Positions 36,809-47,735 of a DNA stretch of 64,000 nucleotides are shown here, piece after piece. Each line of letters starts with the position of its first letter. The stretch's first letter is position 1. Below the pieces are notes generated by a model, which was not told the DNA's origin, searched no databases, and saw only the letters and a program-made list of their open reading frames with translations. This stretch comes from Acridotheres tristis (taxonomy: Eukaryota; Chordata; Aves; Passeriformes; Sturnidae): contig CM072885.1 in the NCBI GenBank assembly GCA_037013685.1, positions 66,133,785-66,197,784 of the forward strand, in the 5' to 3' direction. The translations under genes and the position numbers were made by a program.

Positions 36809-38889
36809 GATGATGATCTCGCCAAGCCAATGACTACAGAAATAGTAACTATGGGAAAGTGGATATGTATGGTGCATGTCTGGGTGTCACTTTCTGTAAA
36901 TCTTCAGCAAATCTGCAGATGTGTTGCACATTTTGGAGAGAAACTTGCAGATTTCAAAATAAAAAGCTAATCTCCCATAGGATTTTTTTCCTACACCCCT
37001 ATAACAATCGTCATGCAAGTCCGCAGGCCACCTGGGTGACTGGAATTTCTTGTGTATGACATTTCTTATGTATGTTTACATTCTACACAACCTCAGTTCA
37101 TGCAGAGATGGTCGTCAATTGGTCATGAAGGTGGTACCTTGAATTAATTTCCATTCTTCCAGAAGTGGAGACTGTGGGAGGAATCAACCATGGCACAAAA
37201 GGTCAAGAAGTGACACCAGTGTCAAAGAGACATAGTAGTCATGTTCAGGGTAGGCAGATGGGCTAGCCTCTGGCATGTAAGGATGTTCATCTGGCATAAT
37301 GGAAAGGATAATAAAGAAGATTTAAAAAAAAAAAAGGTATTAAGTTACACTTCTAAGTTTTGAAAAAATTGTCAGCTAACAAATCTTTGCTTTTGGAGAA
37401 CTGAACAGTTTGATGAGAGTCCAGAACTTCAATAAAGATGACAAGAACAGCCTGATTGACTTATTTGAAAGAAAATGCATTTCCCAACCAGCCCTGGCAT
37501 GGCACCAGCTTGTGACAGCTGTGAAAATGGTCAAAGATCAGTAGAGCCCAGGTGCAGGATCAGTGTCCCAGCAGCTGATGAACCTTTGCACAATGTGACT
37601 CTCAAGTTCCTCCTTGCCAACAACCTGGCAGGCTGAGAAAGCAACATGAAGAACTATTGTGTCTACGCTGCAAAAAAAGAAAAATAAATTGTAGCTGCAC
37701 ATCTACCTGAAAAGTCATTTTGAGAAGGAAAACCTAAATCAGGCAGAGTTCAAGACATTTTTGACAGATATCCATTCAGTCTCATAAATCCTCCTCATTG
37801 TGCTCCCTGTCACAGAAATACCTCAGAAAACAGAATCCAGCTTCTGAGCAAAGAGGAGCTAACAGAGTTTAGCTAAAAAACTGAAACCACTGTTACTTGT
37901 CTTGCCCTGCCCCTTACAAACTTTGATCTCCCTCTTTCTTTAAAGGACTCCAGAATCATAGACTGGTCTTGCAGTGGCTTAGGGAATCTTTATATTTTAA
38001 GCTGCATTAGAAACACTGAGTACAAGGACAATGTTCAGTCATTACTTTCTTCATTTATTATTTAGGCTTTTGTGTTAAAAAAATTACTCTTAAAACTCAC
38101 AGACAGCAAAAATTTCTCCAATGAAGTTTTAGTTTCAAAGAGATCCCACAAAAAAATAAGTCTCAGAGCTAAAGAGCAAGACCTGCAATTGCACTGAGGC
38201 AGCTCTAACCATATCAGTCACATGCTCTGTTATTACTGTCCCACAGTAAAAGTGCCCTTGGCTGATGATGATGTCTGCCTGTTTTCTTATTTCACTGCAT
38301 TATCCTCTCCCTCTTTTAATTTTCCATTCCGAATTTCTTTAACTTAAGCCTTTTTATCTCTTCTTCAAGGAGACAGATCTGAGTGAAACATGTGAAACCA
38401 AGAGATTTGAGTAAGTTTAAAATTAGGTTACAACAAAGTTTATTATCAATCCTTATCTTCTGCCTAACAAGGGGAAAATATCAATTTAGTTTATTGGAAA
38501 AGGACGATGAATGTAGTGGCAGATGTCATTGAATACTAGATCATAAGGGGCTCCTGGATGTTTCTAGTCCAAGCTGAGATAATACTGGGAAATAGGAAAC
38601 TTTACATAAACCAAAGGGGTTTCCAAAAATAAAACCATCAGCCTGCTTTTAGGCACCTTGCAGCGAATTATAATTGGAGAGAGATGACTGAAGTGACTTT
38701 CTCGTTGAGGCTGTGTATCTGTGTCCCTAGGATTCCTGGAAGCAAGCACACCAGGAGAAAGAAGACACTTTCTCAGACAAGACACACTGCCTGGGCAGGC
38801 AGGTCAGGAGGACTGGGTATGCACAGGGCAGATTTCAGAATCCAGACAAACTTCAGGCCTTCCAAGCCTCAACACCAAACCAGAACATT

Positions 38890-39230
38890 TTGCAGCCTTC
38901 CAGACCTGAGGGGAGCCTACAGGAAAGATGGAGAGAGACTCTTGATAAGGACGTGGAGTGACAGAAAATGGGGAATGGCTTCACACTGACAGAAGTGTAG
39001 GGTTAGATGGGCTATTAGGACAAAATTATTCCCTGTAAGGGTGGTGAGGCCCTGGCACAGGTTGCCCAGAGAAGGAAGCTGTGGCTGCCCCATCCCTGGA
39101 AGTGTCCACAGCCACGTCGGATGGGGCTCTGAGCAACCTGGGACACTGGAAGCTGTCCCTGCCCATGGCAGGGAGTTGGAATGAAAATATCTTTAAGATC
39201 CCTTCCAATCAGGCCATTCTGTGATTTTTT
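38890..39230 (+). repeat. CR1 LINE 3' end
   Basis: It runs from GCAGCCTTCCAGACCTGAGG through AGGAAAGATGGAGAGAGACT and CCCATCCCTGGAAGTGTCC to CCATTCTGTGATTT, followed by a T run. Confidence 0.92.
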
Positions 39231-39645
39231 TTTTTTTTAATTGAGGGTATCAGCAGCTCTCACCACAAATTGCACCCATCCTCTCTTCCAACAACACCTA
39301 AGAAAACTTAGACCTCTTAAAATGACAGAAACACTCTCTGTTCAGAAAACAAAACCTTTTAGGGACTGGTTCTGCTTTGCCTGGGAGCTGTGCCAAGGAT
39401 TTCAGCTGGAGGAGGAATGAGGCCCTTCATTTCAGTTCATTAGAGCAGGCACACTGCAGAAACTGCTGGTACAGGCTGCGGTCCCAAACCCAGTGGGCTG
39501 TGCTTACCTCATCTTTTTCACGTAGGTGAGCTGAGCCAGGATGTTTTCTTTAGTCGTGGGCAGTGTGACAAGAATGGGGCCTCCAAATAAGGTCACTCAG
39601 GATGTGTTTAACAACACCGGGTGAAGGCTGTGGCAAAGGCATCTG

Positions 39646-39671
39646 CACACACACACACACACACACACACA
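39646..39671. repeat. (CA)13 microsatellite
   Basis: Uninterrupted CA dinucleotides in the FGF6-FGF23 spacer. Likely length-polymorphic. Confidence 0.95.
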
Positions 39672-40678
39672 GCATCCACTGTACATTCCCTCGGCTCAGT
39701 GCGTCAGTATTCCTAGAATAACTGCTGGAGAGGCACTCCACCCTTGTGCTTCCAATGCTGGGGGTGTGATCATCCCAGAGCCACTTGTAACAGTGATTTT
39801 AAGGAAGGGGAGGCAGAGGGACAGGCCCCTGATTTCCGTGACCTCTTTTGAAGAGATACAGTGCAAAGGAAATTATTAAATGCAGAGGTCGTTTCGAATC
39901 TGTCAACCCAAACTCCCGTGTGAGCTGAGCAGCAGAGAGGAGCAGCAGAGAGCAAGAGGCTTCCTGAAGCCAGCACAGGCACTCAGATGGCACAGAATGC
40001 TGCAAAAGGGCAAGCCACCCACCTGTTTAAATATAAGTCAATATGCTTTATTAGGCAAGAGTGCTACAGGTGCTCCTACGTGATGAAAGGAATACCAGCA
40101 CTGTGTGGGGACGTGTAGTTTTACTCGTAGGAGAATCCTGGAAGGCAAACCTATTGGATTGAGTAGAAAATTATTTTTTTTACCTGCAAATTTCTGATGG
40201 TCCAAAAAGCCCTTCCAAAAGATACCTGCAAGTCACTTGTAGTAACTTAAATCTATTGTAAAAAAAACCTTGCCTTTGCTTTGTGAGTCTTCTCCAGAAC
40301 TGAGGGGATAAGTAAAAGAAAGCAGCTCAAGGGATGACATTTAGCTGCTGAGGGTTTTACAGAGTTGAGGTGTTAAGTTTGGATTGCAAAATGACCTAAA
40401 GCTGAAATTCAAAGCAGTCAAAGGGGGAAAGTCAGACCTCAATCTGCTCCTGTGACCCTCAGTTCCTTCTATGTACACTTCTGCAGTTAAATGATGATAC
40501 CAGGGAGGCCTGAGTGTCATCGTTGTTCCAGCTGAGGTACCTGGCCCAGGTGAGTGCCCAGAATACCTGGCTAAACCTGAGCTGAGCTGCCTCTGGAGCA
40601 AGGATCAGGAGGAGCAGGCCTGGGACAAAAGGCATGGCAGGGATGGGGGGAATGAGACTCATGAAGGGCTGGAGCTCG

Positions 40679-40790
40679 AATCACAGAATTATTTGGGTTG
40701 AAAGGGACCACAAAAACCATCTTGTTTCAACCCCCTGCCATGAGCAGGGACATTTTCCCCCTAGACCAGGTTCTCAAGGATTACCTTGAA
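40679..40790 (-). repeat. CR1 3'-terminal fragment
   Basis: AATCACAGAATTATTTGGGT, TGAAAGGGACCACAAAAACC and CCCCCTGCCATGAGCAGGG are the reverse complement of the CR1 end. Only about 110 bp remain. Confidence 0.85.
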
Positions 40791-43457
40791 CAAATTTCAT
40801 CCTGAAAGCTGGGGTCTGCCTTATCCATCTTTTCCTTTCATCTTTTGCTCTGGGGTGAGGATTTCCTCACTTTACCTTGGTTCCTGACATTCATAATAGG
40901 TGGTAGCTCATCCGGACTGCCTTGCAGCTCCCTTTCCAGGATATATCTAAGGAGTGCCCTGCATCGCTGTGGCATCTGACACTGGCTATGTAGCACCCCT
41001 GCAGTGGGAAGCAGGAAATGTGACAATGTGAAATGGTTGTGATCTTTAAATTCAGTCTAATTTTTTCCTTTTATTTCTGCCTACAACAAGCAATTTCTGT
41101 ACATTATCAGCAATTTCTTAGCTGAGAACTGAGAAAAGCCATCTCAATTCATCAAACACCACAGGGCAATATAGAAATCTGAAAAATCAATACCCACTCG
41201 TGTGGTAAAAGTTGCAGAAATATTGTTATTGCTGATGCATAGCATGCAAGACAAGAAAGGTTGTCATCACTTCTATTATAACAGACTTGGCTGAAGGAGT
41301 AAAGCAGCTTTCACACACCTGGTTACCCCATCAACTGCTGAATGGGTAGAGGATAAGTGAAATACCCACAGAAAGAATAAATAGATCAGCTTGAAATAAA
41401 AAAGACATGGACTGCAAGAAAAAAAAAAAAACAAACCAAAAACCCACAACAAACCACATGCAGTGGGAACTTATAGGTTTAAAGTAAAAAAAGTCCATGA
41501 AAAAGCAGAATTTGTATTATCATTCTCACAAGCAAGGGCTTAATAAATTCACTTTAGTCCATCAGATTAAACAGAACTTAGTAAAGTCTGAAGTTTTCCT
41601 GATGCTGTGGGAAACTTCCGAAAATGCCAAACAATTTAAGCTTGTAAAAGTAATCTTTGCTTGTCTGACTATTATAAAAAGAGAAACAAATGCTCACAAC
41701 TGGCATGTGCTTAAATGAGGCTGAATAAATTTTTCAAACATCTGAGAATGTTTTCTGTGCTACCAAGGCACTGGAGAAAGATCAGATCAGCGCATGCTGG
41801 CAAGCACAGCAAAATGTCATGGTAAATATGAAACATCAAACCAGAAAAACTGCAGTCACAGAAGAATGACAGAATATTCCAAGAGGGTATAGTGCCTCTG
41901 TGAGACACTTCTGCAACTGAGGTATCAATAGCCACGTTTCCATAGGAGTCTAATCAAGTGGGCAAAGAAAAAAAAAAACAGAACAACCAACCAACCAAAA
42001 AACCCCAGCATTTGTTCTAAGACCAGGGTGAAAAATATAGGTGGATAATTTCAACAGGAAATAGAAATATTTCTTTAAAAAAAATATAGAAGAAAAATTA
42101 ACTGTCCTTTCCTTCTAAGATACTTTTTACTTGAAAGCATTTCAGATGTTATTACCAGTAAAACATCTGAGGCCTGGATTGTCTTTCAGTGCAGCCAGCT
42201 TTGTCAGGCTGCTCAGTTTAAGATCTGACCCTTATACACTTTGGCTAAAAAGTTCTGTCATTTACACAGGTGAATATACTCTGACGCAAGTCTCTGGATT
42301 TACACAGGTGTGGCAGCAGAATTTGGCAGGGTTTTACTAATTTTAAACAATAAAAAAACCCAAAATCAGATCCACTTTTGCAGTGGGTTACAGCTGTATC
42401 AATCCATTAATGTTATCAATCCATTATACGCTGATGGTACAGCTCCTCAATTCGTTAATGAAACTAAGAATTTTTCACGCATTGTCCAGTTAGAGACTGA
42501 AACTGAACCTAACACTCTACAGTTAAAATGCTCAGGTTTCATTAAAGAAATATTCATTTATTGTTTGGTACTTTTGTCCAGTTTATATTAAATTTTGAAA
42601 TAAACCTTAACACAGTCTCGTTTTGGAACCTATCACTCCTATCATTGATTCATGCACATACAGTATCCCATTAGTACAGCATTTTCATGTAATAAATGGA
42701 ACCTTTTAAAAAAAAAAAATCGGAAAATTTGTTTGTAAAGACCTACAACACTGGCAGGACACCTGAGAAAACAGATCTTGTATCTTGGAACATTTTTTAC
42801 AAACTGCCAAGCAGATGTGCAATGCAGGAGCAAACATTCAGATTTTAAATGTTTTACACATTATTTTCAGCTGCTTTTGGCCAACTTTAGATTATTTATG
42901 TGACTCAGAAGGAAACAGGTGAAAAAAAAGGGACAGTTTATTTGAAGTAGGCTCTGCTCACATCAAGTTCCCTTCACTTAAAAGGTGTGACACAAATATC
43001 ACCCCAACTGGCTTGGTGTGGAACTCAGACCACAGTGAAGGGGGATCAGGCTCAGGACAACTTAATACTAACTTTGGGTACATTTGCAACAAAATTTTAG
43101 CTGTATTTGACGATTCCACTAAATCAGAATGCAACTTGGAAACGATGAGGGAAGGTGGGTGTCTGAATAAACACGTCTAGCAAAAATGAAAGATAATTCA
43201 GGTCCGAAGGGTCATTCCCTTCAGTTCAAGTGCAGTGGATTGCCCTTCCTGGATCCAACAGCAGGGGCGTGGGAAGCTTTCAGATGTCACAGAGTTGTAG
43301 ATAACATTTGAACATATGATTAGCTTTCGTGAGCTGTCTTTAGAAACCTTACATTTTTCCCCCACACACCTTAGCCAGAGATCCTTCCCTTGAGGTTTCG
43401 GGACACTTAAAATGTTGCTGTGCCAAAAATCAAGGATGTGGAGAAGGTTTTCCTGTG

Positions 43458-43465
43458 TGATGTCA
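43458..43465 (+). promoter_or_regulatory. CRE-like element upstream of FGF23 TATA box
   Basis: TGATGTCA, one mismatch from the TGACGTCA palindrome, lies 14 bp before the TATA motif. cAMP/PKA signalling is known to raise FGF23 expression in mammals; use of this site is inferred. Confidence 0.35.
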
Positions 43466-43478
43466 TGTTGCTGCCCTT

Positions 43479-43484
43479 TATAAG
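43479..43484 (+). promoter_or_regulatory. FGF23: FGF23 TATA box
   Basis: TATAAG in CCCTTTATAAGCCTCT lies 82 bp before the ATG. This predicts transcription starting near 43510 and a short 5' UTR, similar to the mammalian TATA-driven promoter. Confidence 0.6.
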
Positions 43485-43565
43485 CCTCTGCAGAGAAGAA
43501 GGGATCCTGTCTGAGGAGTCACACTCCAGGCACGAAGGGAGGCGAGGAGCAGACGCTGACCCACC

Positions 43566-43794
43566 ATGGAGCGGCGAGCCATTCCCCAGGGCATTCCCTG
43601 CAGCTCCCTGCTCCTGCTGCTCTGCAGCCTGAAGGCTTCCCTTGCCTTTCCCAACTCCTCTCCACTGCTGAGTCCCAGCTGGGGCAATGGAGACCACCTG
43701 ATGCACCTCTACACCGACACAGAGAGGAGCAGCTTCCACCTCCAAATCAACGCTGATGGCTACATCGATGGCGCTCCTCACCAAACCATCTACA
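43566..43794 (+). CDS. FGF23: FGF23 exon 1
   Basis: Runs from [14 protein letters not shown] to APHQTIY plus one base (phase 1). Donor GTAAGT at 43795. Human-like [18 protein letters not shown] lies in this exon. Confidence 0.95.
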
Positions 43795-46700
43795 GTAAGT
43801 GGCTTCCTATGGACCTCCATGGGAGCAGGGCAGGGACAATGAGATCTTTTTACTTCCTCACCACCTATAGAAAATCTCCTCTTCTCATTAGGCAGGCAGG
43901 CAGAAGAGCATAGCCATGGGATGGAAAGTACACATCATTATAATTCTCCCTTTTGTTTAACAAATAAAATCGCTTCAAAGAAATGTAATTGATAGGGAAT
44001 TTCATTCCTTTCCTTGGACAACTGAAGTCCTATGGCTCTTCTAATACCCTTCAAGGAAAAACCACCTGAATTATCCTTCACTTCATGATCTTACCCTCAG
44101 TTTCTAGTGGAAGTTCCTATTAGAAGCTGGTAATGATATCCCCCAAACAGCTACTTCCCACTGGTGGTGCTTCCAAAGAAACTGCACTGAGGGAATTCAC
44201 CAGAGCACTGCTGGAAAACTGATGACATCCATAAATTCTGTATTTTGGGGTGGAGGGCTGAAAACTACTAAAATTTCAATGTGCACAGAAAAAGGGCATA
44301 CAAAGGTCAGTTAAAAAGGGAAAAACTATGAAAGACCAGATTGGCATAAAAGAAGTGTTGAGCCTTTGGGACTCATGAGAAGAAACTATGCCCTAGTATC
44401 ACTAAAAGGTTCTCAAATTGTGTCTTCACAGTTTATTTTATTATATATTTTATTATTCTATTTCAACAGAGAATAGTCAATTCTTCTTCCTTTGATAAAT
44501 ACCTCGCCCAAACTCTTTAGTTAGTAGACAAATGTGGGGGGCTTTAAGACTTAGGGTTCTTTTATAGCATTTCAAAAATACTTCTCTCATAGCAGCATTC
44601 GAATCACAAGTAACTATGCATCATAAAATCAGGTAGTAGTTGTTGTTGTTGTTGTTATTACTACTGTTATTATTACATCTATTTTATAAACTCAGTTAAA
44701 AATCTAAGACTAGATAATAAAGCTTTTATATAAGTAAATAAGGATGTTTTTTAAAGTTATATTTTAATTAATGAGGAAAAACGTTTTTTTAAGGAATTGA
44801 TAATGAAACACTCACAGAAATGCTGGCACTGCCTTGTTATTCTTCCTACATATTTAAAGATTTTATAAAATTCATTTTAGGTATGTTGGTCAAGAAACAG
44901 TGTGGGATTTTAGAGAACAACAGATAGCAAAATATCACATTTTCCCATATCTGCCATGAAACAAACATAGCAGGATTTGGAATGGTGCAGAAGGAAAGAT
45001 GGAAATCAGACAACAAAAGGGGTATTGAGAGGGAGGGTGACTGATTTGCTGCCACTGAGCCACCAGACAATGGGAAGTGCCAAGTTCAGCACCAGAGTGG
45101 CATGGCCTGGGTGTGCACAGATCTCCAGGGTGGAACAAAGCAACACTGAGTCAAATGCAAGGAGCAGGTCAAGGAAAGTTGTTATTCCCACTTTACCTGG
45201 CACCAGTGACATTACTCTTGGAGCACTACAGCAACCCCAGTTCAAGCTGGATGAGTAGAAGGTGGAGCTGGTCTGTCACAGGGTTTTCAGGAGGCCTTGG
45301 TCATGATCTGTTGTGGTTTTAGTCCAGCAAAAATGATGTTAAGGGTAATGTAATCACAGAATCACAGACTGATTGAGGTTGAAAGGCACCACAGGGAGTC
45401 ACCTGGTCCCACCTTCCTGCTCCAGCAGGGCCATCCAAGAGCACAGGGCACAGGATTGTACCCAGTTGGTTCTGGAATATCCCTAGTGAAGAGACTCCAC
45501 AGCCCCTCTGGACAATCTGTTCAGTCCTTGGTCACTGCACAGGACAGAAGTTCTGCCTCACATCCAGGTGGAATTTCCTGGGCATCAGTTCCTGCCCGTT
45601 CCTCTGGTGCCATTGCTGGGCACCACTGAAAAAATACCACAGGGCAGTCACAAAGATGAGGGGGACAAATTTCCCCTGGATGTGGGCAGTGGCAGAAGTG
45701 AGGGCAATGTCCTCAGACCACGATTTGGGATTTCAGAGGGAAATAAGTTGTCTGGGAGGTTAGTGCCACATTGGAACAGGGCACCAAGAGAGGTGCCCTC
45801 CACCCTGGGAGTTTTCCAAAGCCACAGCAAACTTGATTTAGGGTGGGCAGTAGTCTCAGGTCATGTGGGAGGTTGGTTTGGACTCTCAGAGGTCACTTAG
45901 AAATGGATCTAGAATTTGATGTTTTTGTTGTTCTGAACAGGTGCCCTAATGATCAAGTCTGAGGGTGCTGGCTCAGTAATAATCACAGGTGTGAAGAGTG
46001 GACGCTACCTGTGTATGGACATGAAAGGAAACATATTTGGTTCGGTGAGTGAGTGACCTTTCCTAAGCCTTGAGGCTGAATGGCCAGTGCATTCTGCTGC
46101 TTTGGTGCCCATTTCCCCAGCCAGGGCAAACCTGTGTAGTTGTAGGTGGAGGGGAAGTGTTAGAGAGGATCTGACACTTAGGTCAACTTCGCTCTCTCCT
46201 TTGATTGTATTAAGTTGTAGAGCTGACAAAAATCATCTGAGGTCCGGCCTGGGTAAATGAGGACAAAATGGGATCCAGTGAGGCACCAATTTGTAGCACA
46301 GAGCCATGGGTGGGGACCCTCTGGGAGAAAGCAGGGTTTACTATTAGAATTCCTTTGCTGAAAGCATGGACATGCAACTCTGATCTACATTTGGGTCAGA
46401 CACAGACCTGAGAGATTAGAAAAACACCTGCTACTGATCTAGCTCTTTCCCTCCTTAACTAGTGTTTGTAATTCACCAGACTCCTCTGCTCACAGGTGTC
46501 CTATGTTTTCCCCTCAGCATTACTTCAGCCAAGAAGATTGTGTGTTCAACCACAGGACACTGGAAAATGGGTACGATGTGTACCAATCCCCCAAACACCA
46601 CTTCTTGGTGAGCTTAGGGAGAGTTAAACAAGCCTTCTCCCCGGGTATGAATCCACCACCATACTCCCAGTTTTTGTCCAGGAGGAATGAGATCCCTCTG

Positions 46701-46955
46701 TTCCGATTCAACACCCCCGAGCCCCACAGACACACCAGGAGCGCAGATGTTGATCCGGTAGATCCTCACCAGATCCTGGTGCCGCAGAGGAAGACCCCGG
46801 TGTTTGGCTCCCTGCAGCAGCAGCCAGCAGACTTTCCCCACATGCCCAGGGAGCCCATGAGGATCAATCAGAACGATGTGGTGAACCCCGATGATCCCCA
46901 CGCTATGATGGAGGCCAGGAGGTACCCAAGCCCCCGTTTCTATATCACAAGATAA
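43566..46955 (+). CDS. FGF23: FGF23, phosphate-regulating hormone (three exons, 256 aa)
   Basis: Exons 43566-43794, 45941-46044 and 46518-46955 encode 256 residues (human 251). FGF23 is a bone-derived endocrine FGF that acts on kidney through FGFR and alpha-Klotho to lower phosphate and active vitamin D. A signal peptide ([13 protein letters not shown]) ends near residue 27, before FPNSSPLL with an N-glycosylation site at N30. Core matches include [41 protein letters not shown] and [20 protein letters not shown]. The core disulphide pair is C101 and C119. The proprotein-convertase site RHTR is at 182-185, with T184 the likely GALNT3 glycosylation residue. The C-terminal tail (186-256) is diverged but keeps two DPH motifs at the places of the two Klotho-binding repeats of human. 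The start is set by alignment and by the TATA distance. Confidence 0.97.
43795..45351 (+). other. FGF23 intron 1, unique part
   Basis: No coding exon recognised. It includes a trinucleotide stretch at 44638-44680 (TTG then ATT units) and AT-rich sequence. Confidence 0.65.
44638..44680. repeat. TTG/ATT trinucleotide microsatellite
   Basis: TAGTTGTTGTTGTTGTTGTT is followed by ATTACTACTGTTATTATTA, inside FGF23 intron 1. Confidence 0.8.
45352..45635 (-). repeat. CR1 LINE 3' end in FGF23 intron 1
   Basis: ATCACAGAATCACAGACTGA, GGTTGAAAGGCACCACAGGG, TCCAGCAGGGCCATCCAAGA and CTTCTGCCTCACATCCAGG are the reverse complement of an older CR1 subfamily. The copy at 50105-50390 is of the same subfamily in the opposite orientation. 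Confidence 0.87.
45640..45898 (+). repeat. CR1 LINE 3' end in FGF23 intron 1
   Basis: AGGGCAGTCACAAAGATGAG, TAGTGCCACATTGGAACAGG, AGGTGCCCTCCACCCTGGG and GGTTTGGACTCTCAGAGGTC lie in CR1 order. It abuts the preceding minus-strand CR1, tail to head, and ends about 42 bp before exon 2. Confidence 0.8.
45941..46044 (+). CDS. FGF23: FGF23 exon 2 (104 bp)
   Basis: Acceptor TTCTGAACAG ends at 45940 and the donor GTGAGT is at 46045. It encodes [19 protein letters not shown] through GNIFGS. A CR1 pair ends about 42 bp upstream of the acceptor. Confidence 0.96.
46045..46517 (+). other. FGF23 intron 2
   Basis: Intron of 473 bp between a GTGAGT donor and a CCCCTCAG acceptor. No repeat or other feature recognised. 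Confidence 0.85.
46518..46955 (+). CDS. FGF23: FGF23 exon 3
   Basis: Acceptor CCCCTCAG ends at 46517. It encodes [20 protein letters not shown] through the RHTR site and the hormone's C-terminal tail, ending in [10 protein letters not shown] and TAA. Confidence 0.96.
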   Translation, partial: HYFSQEDCVFNHRTLENGYDVYQSPKHHFLVSLGRVKQAFSPGMNPPPYSQFLSRRNEIPLFRFNTPEPHRHTRSADVDPVDPHQILVPQRKTPVFGSLQQQPADFPHMPREPMRINQNDVVNPDDPHAMMEARRYPSPRFYITR

Positions 46956-47437
46956 CCGCAGCTCCTGCGCTCGCCAGGTGAAGATGGACAAAAGAAGCTG
47001 TCTGTCACACCCAGCCTGAATGCCAAAGTGGCTCTTAAAAACCTAGGACACATTGGGAAAAGTTCCTTAGCTTCAAATCTTGTTTTGTCAGTAAACTGCC
47101 ATCTGAAAGTACAAGCTGGATTTTTCCAGCTTGGGTTCTACTGGAAAGAAGATCACTATTTTGAAAAGCATAACACAAACCAAAACCTTTTGGGGTCTGA
47201 ATCACCTTAAGTTTGCATCAATGAGGAAAACAAACAAAAAAGAGTAATCTTTTATGAAATGGGAAACTGATGTTATGAAACTGATGTAGAGACCTGGAAC
47301 ATCCAAGATTCCAGCAGAGACAGGGAATCCTCTTACTAGCACCATCCTGTCCAAGCACAGCAGACAAACTGTCAGGTGGTGTGTTATTTTATTATACAAA
47401 AATTACCAATATATGTCATGTATTCAATATCTGAAGG

Positions 47438-47735
47438 GGCTACAAGGGAGCTGGAGAGGGGCTCTTCATCAGAAACTGCAGAGACAGGACAAGGGGGAAT
47501 GGCTTCACCCTGACAGGGTATCAGGAAGAAATTGTTCCCTGTGAGGGTGGTGAGGACCTGGTACAGGGTGCTCAGAGAAGCTGTGGCTGCCCCATCCCTA
47601 GAAGTATCCAAGGCCAGGTTGGATGGGGCTCTGAGCAACCTGGGATAGTGGAAGGTGTCCCTGCCCCTGGCAGGGGGTTGGGAGTGAATGAGCCTTAAGG
47701 TCCCTTCCAACCCATTCTGTGATCCTTTGTTTTAA
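47438..47735 (+). repeat. CR1 LINE 3' end
   Basis: CAAGGGGGAATGGCTTCACC, AGGAAGAAATTGTTCCCTGT, GTGGCTGCCCCATCCCTAG and CCCTTCCAACCCATTCTGTG run in order. It starts about 480 bp after the FGF23 stop, so it may be part of the FGF23 3' UTR. Confidence 0.92.

Larger units (their letters stand above)
34139..43478. other. FGF6-FGF23 intergenic region
   Basis: No gene recognised. The region holds CR1 elements at 34.67, 36.55, 38.89 and 40.68 kb, a (CA)13 microsatellite and several A-rich runs (37.32, 41.42, 41.97, 42.71 kb). Open frames overlapping CR1s on either strand are repeat-derived. Confidence 0.7.

Noticed and set aside
43407..43820. 137-residue minus-strand frame over FGF23 exon 1
   Set aside because: It is the antisense shadow of the real FGF23 exon.
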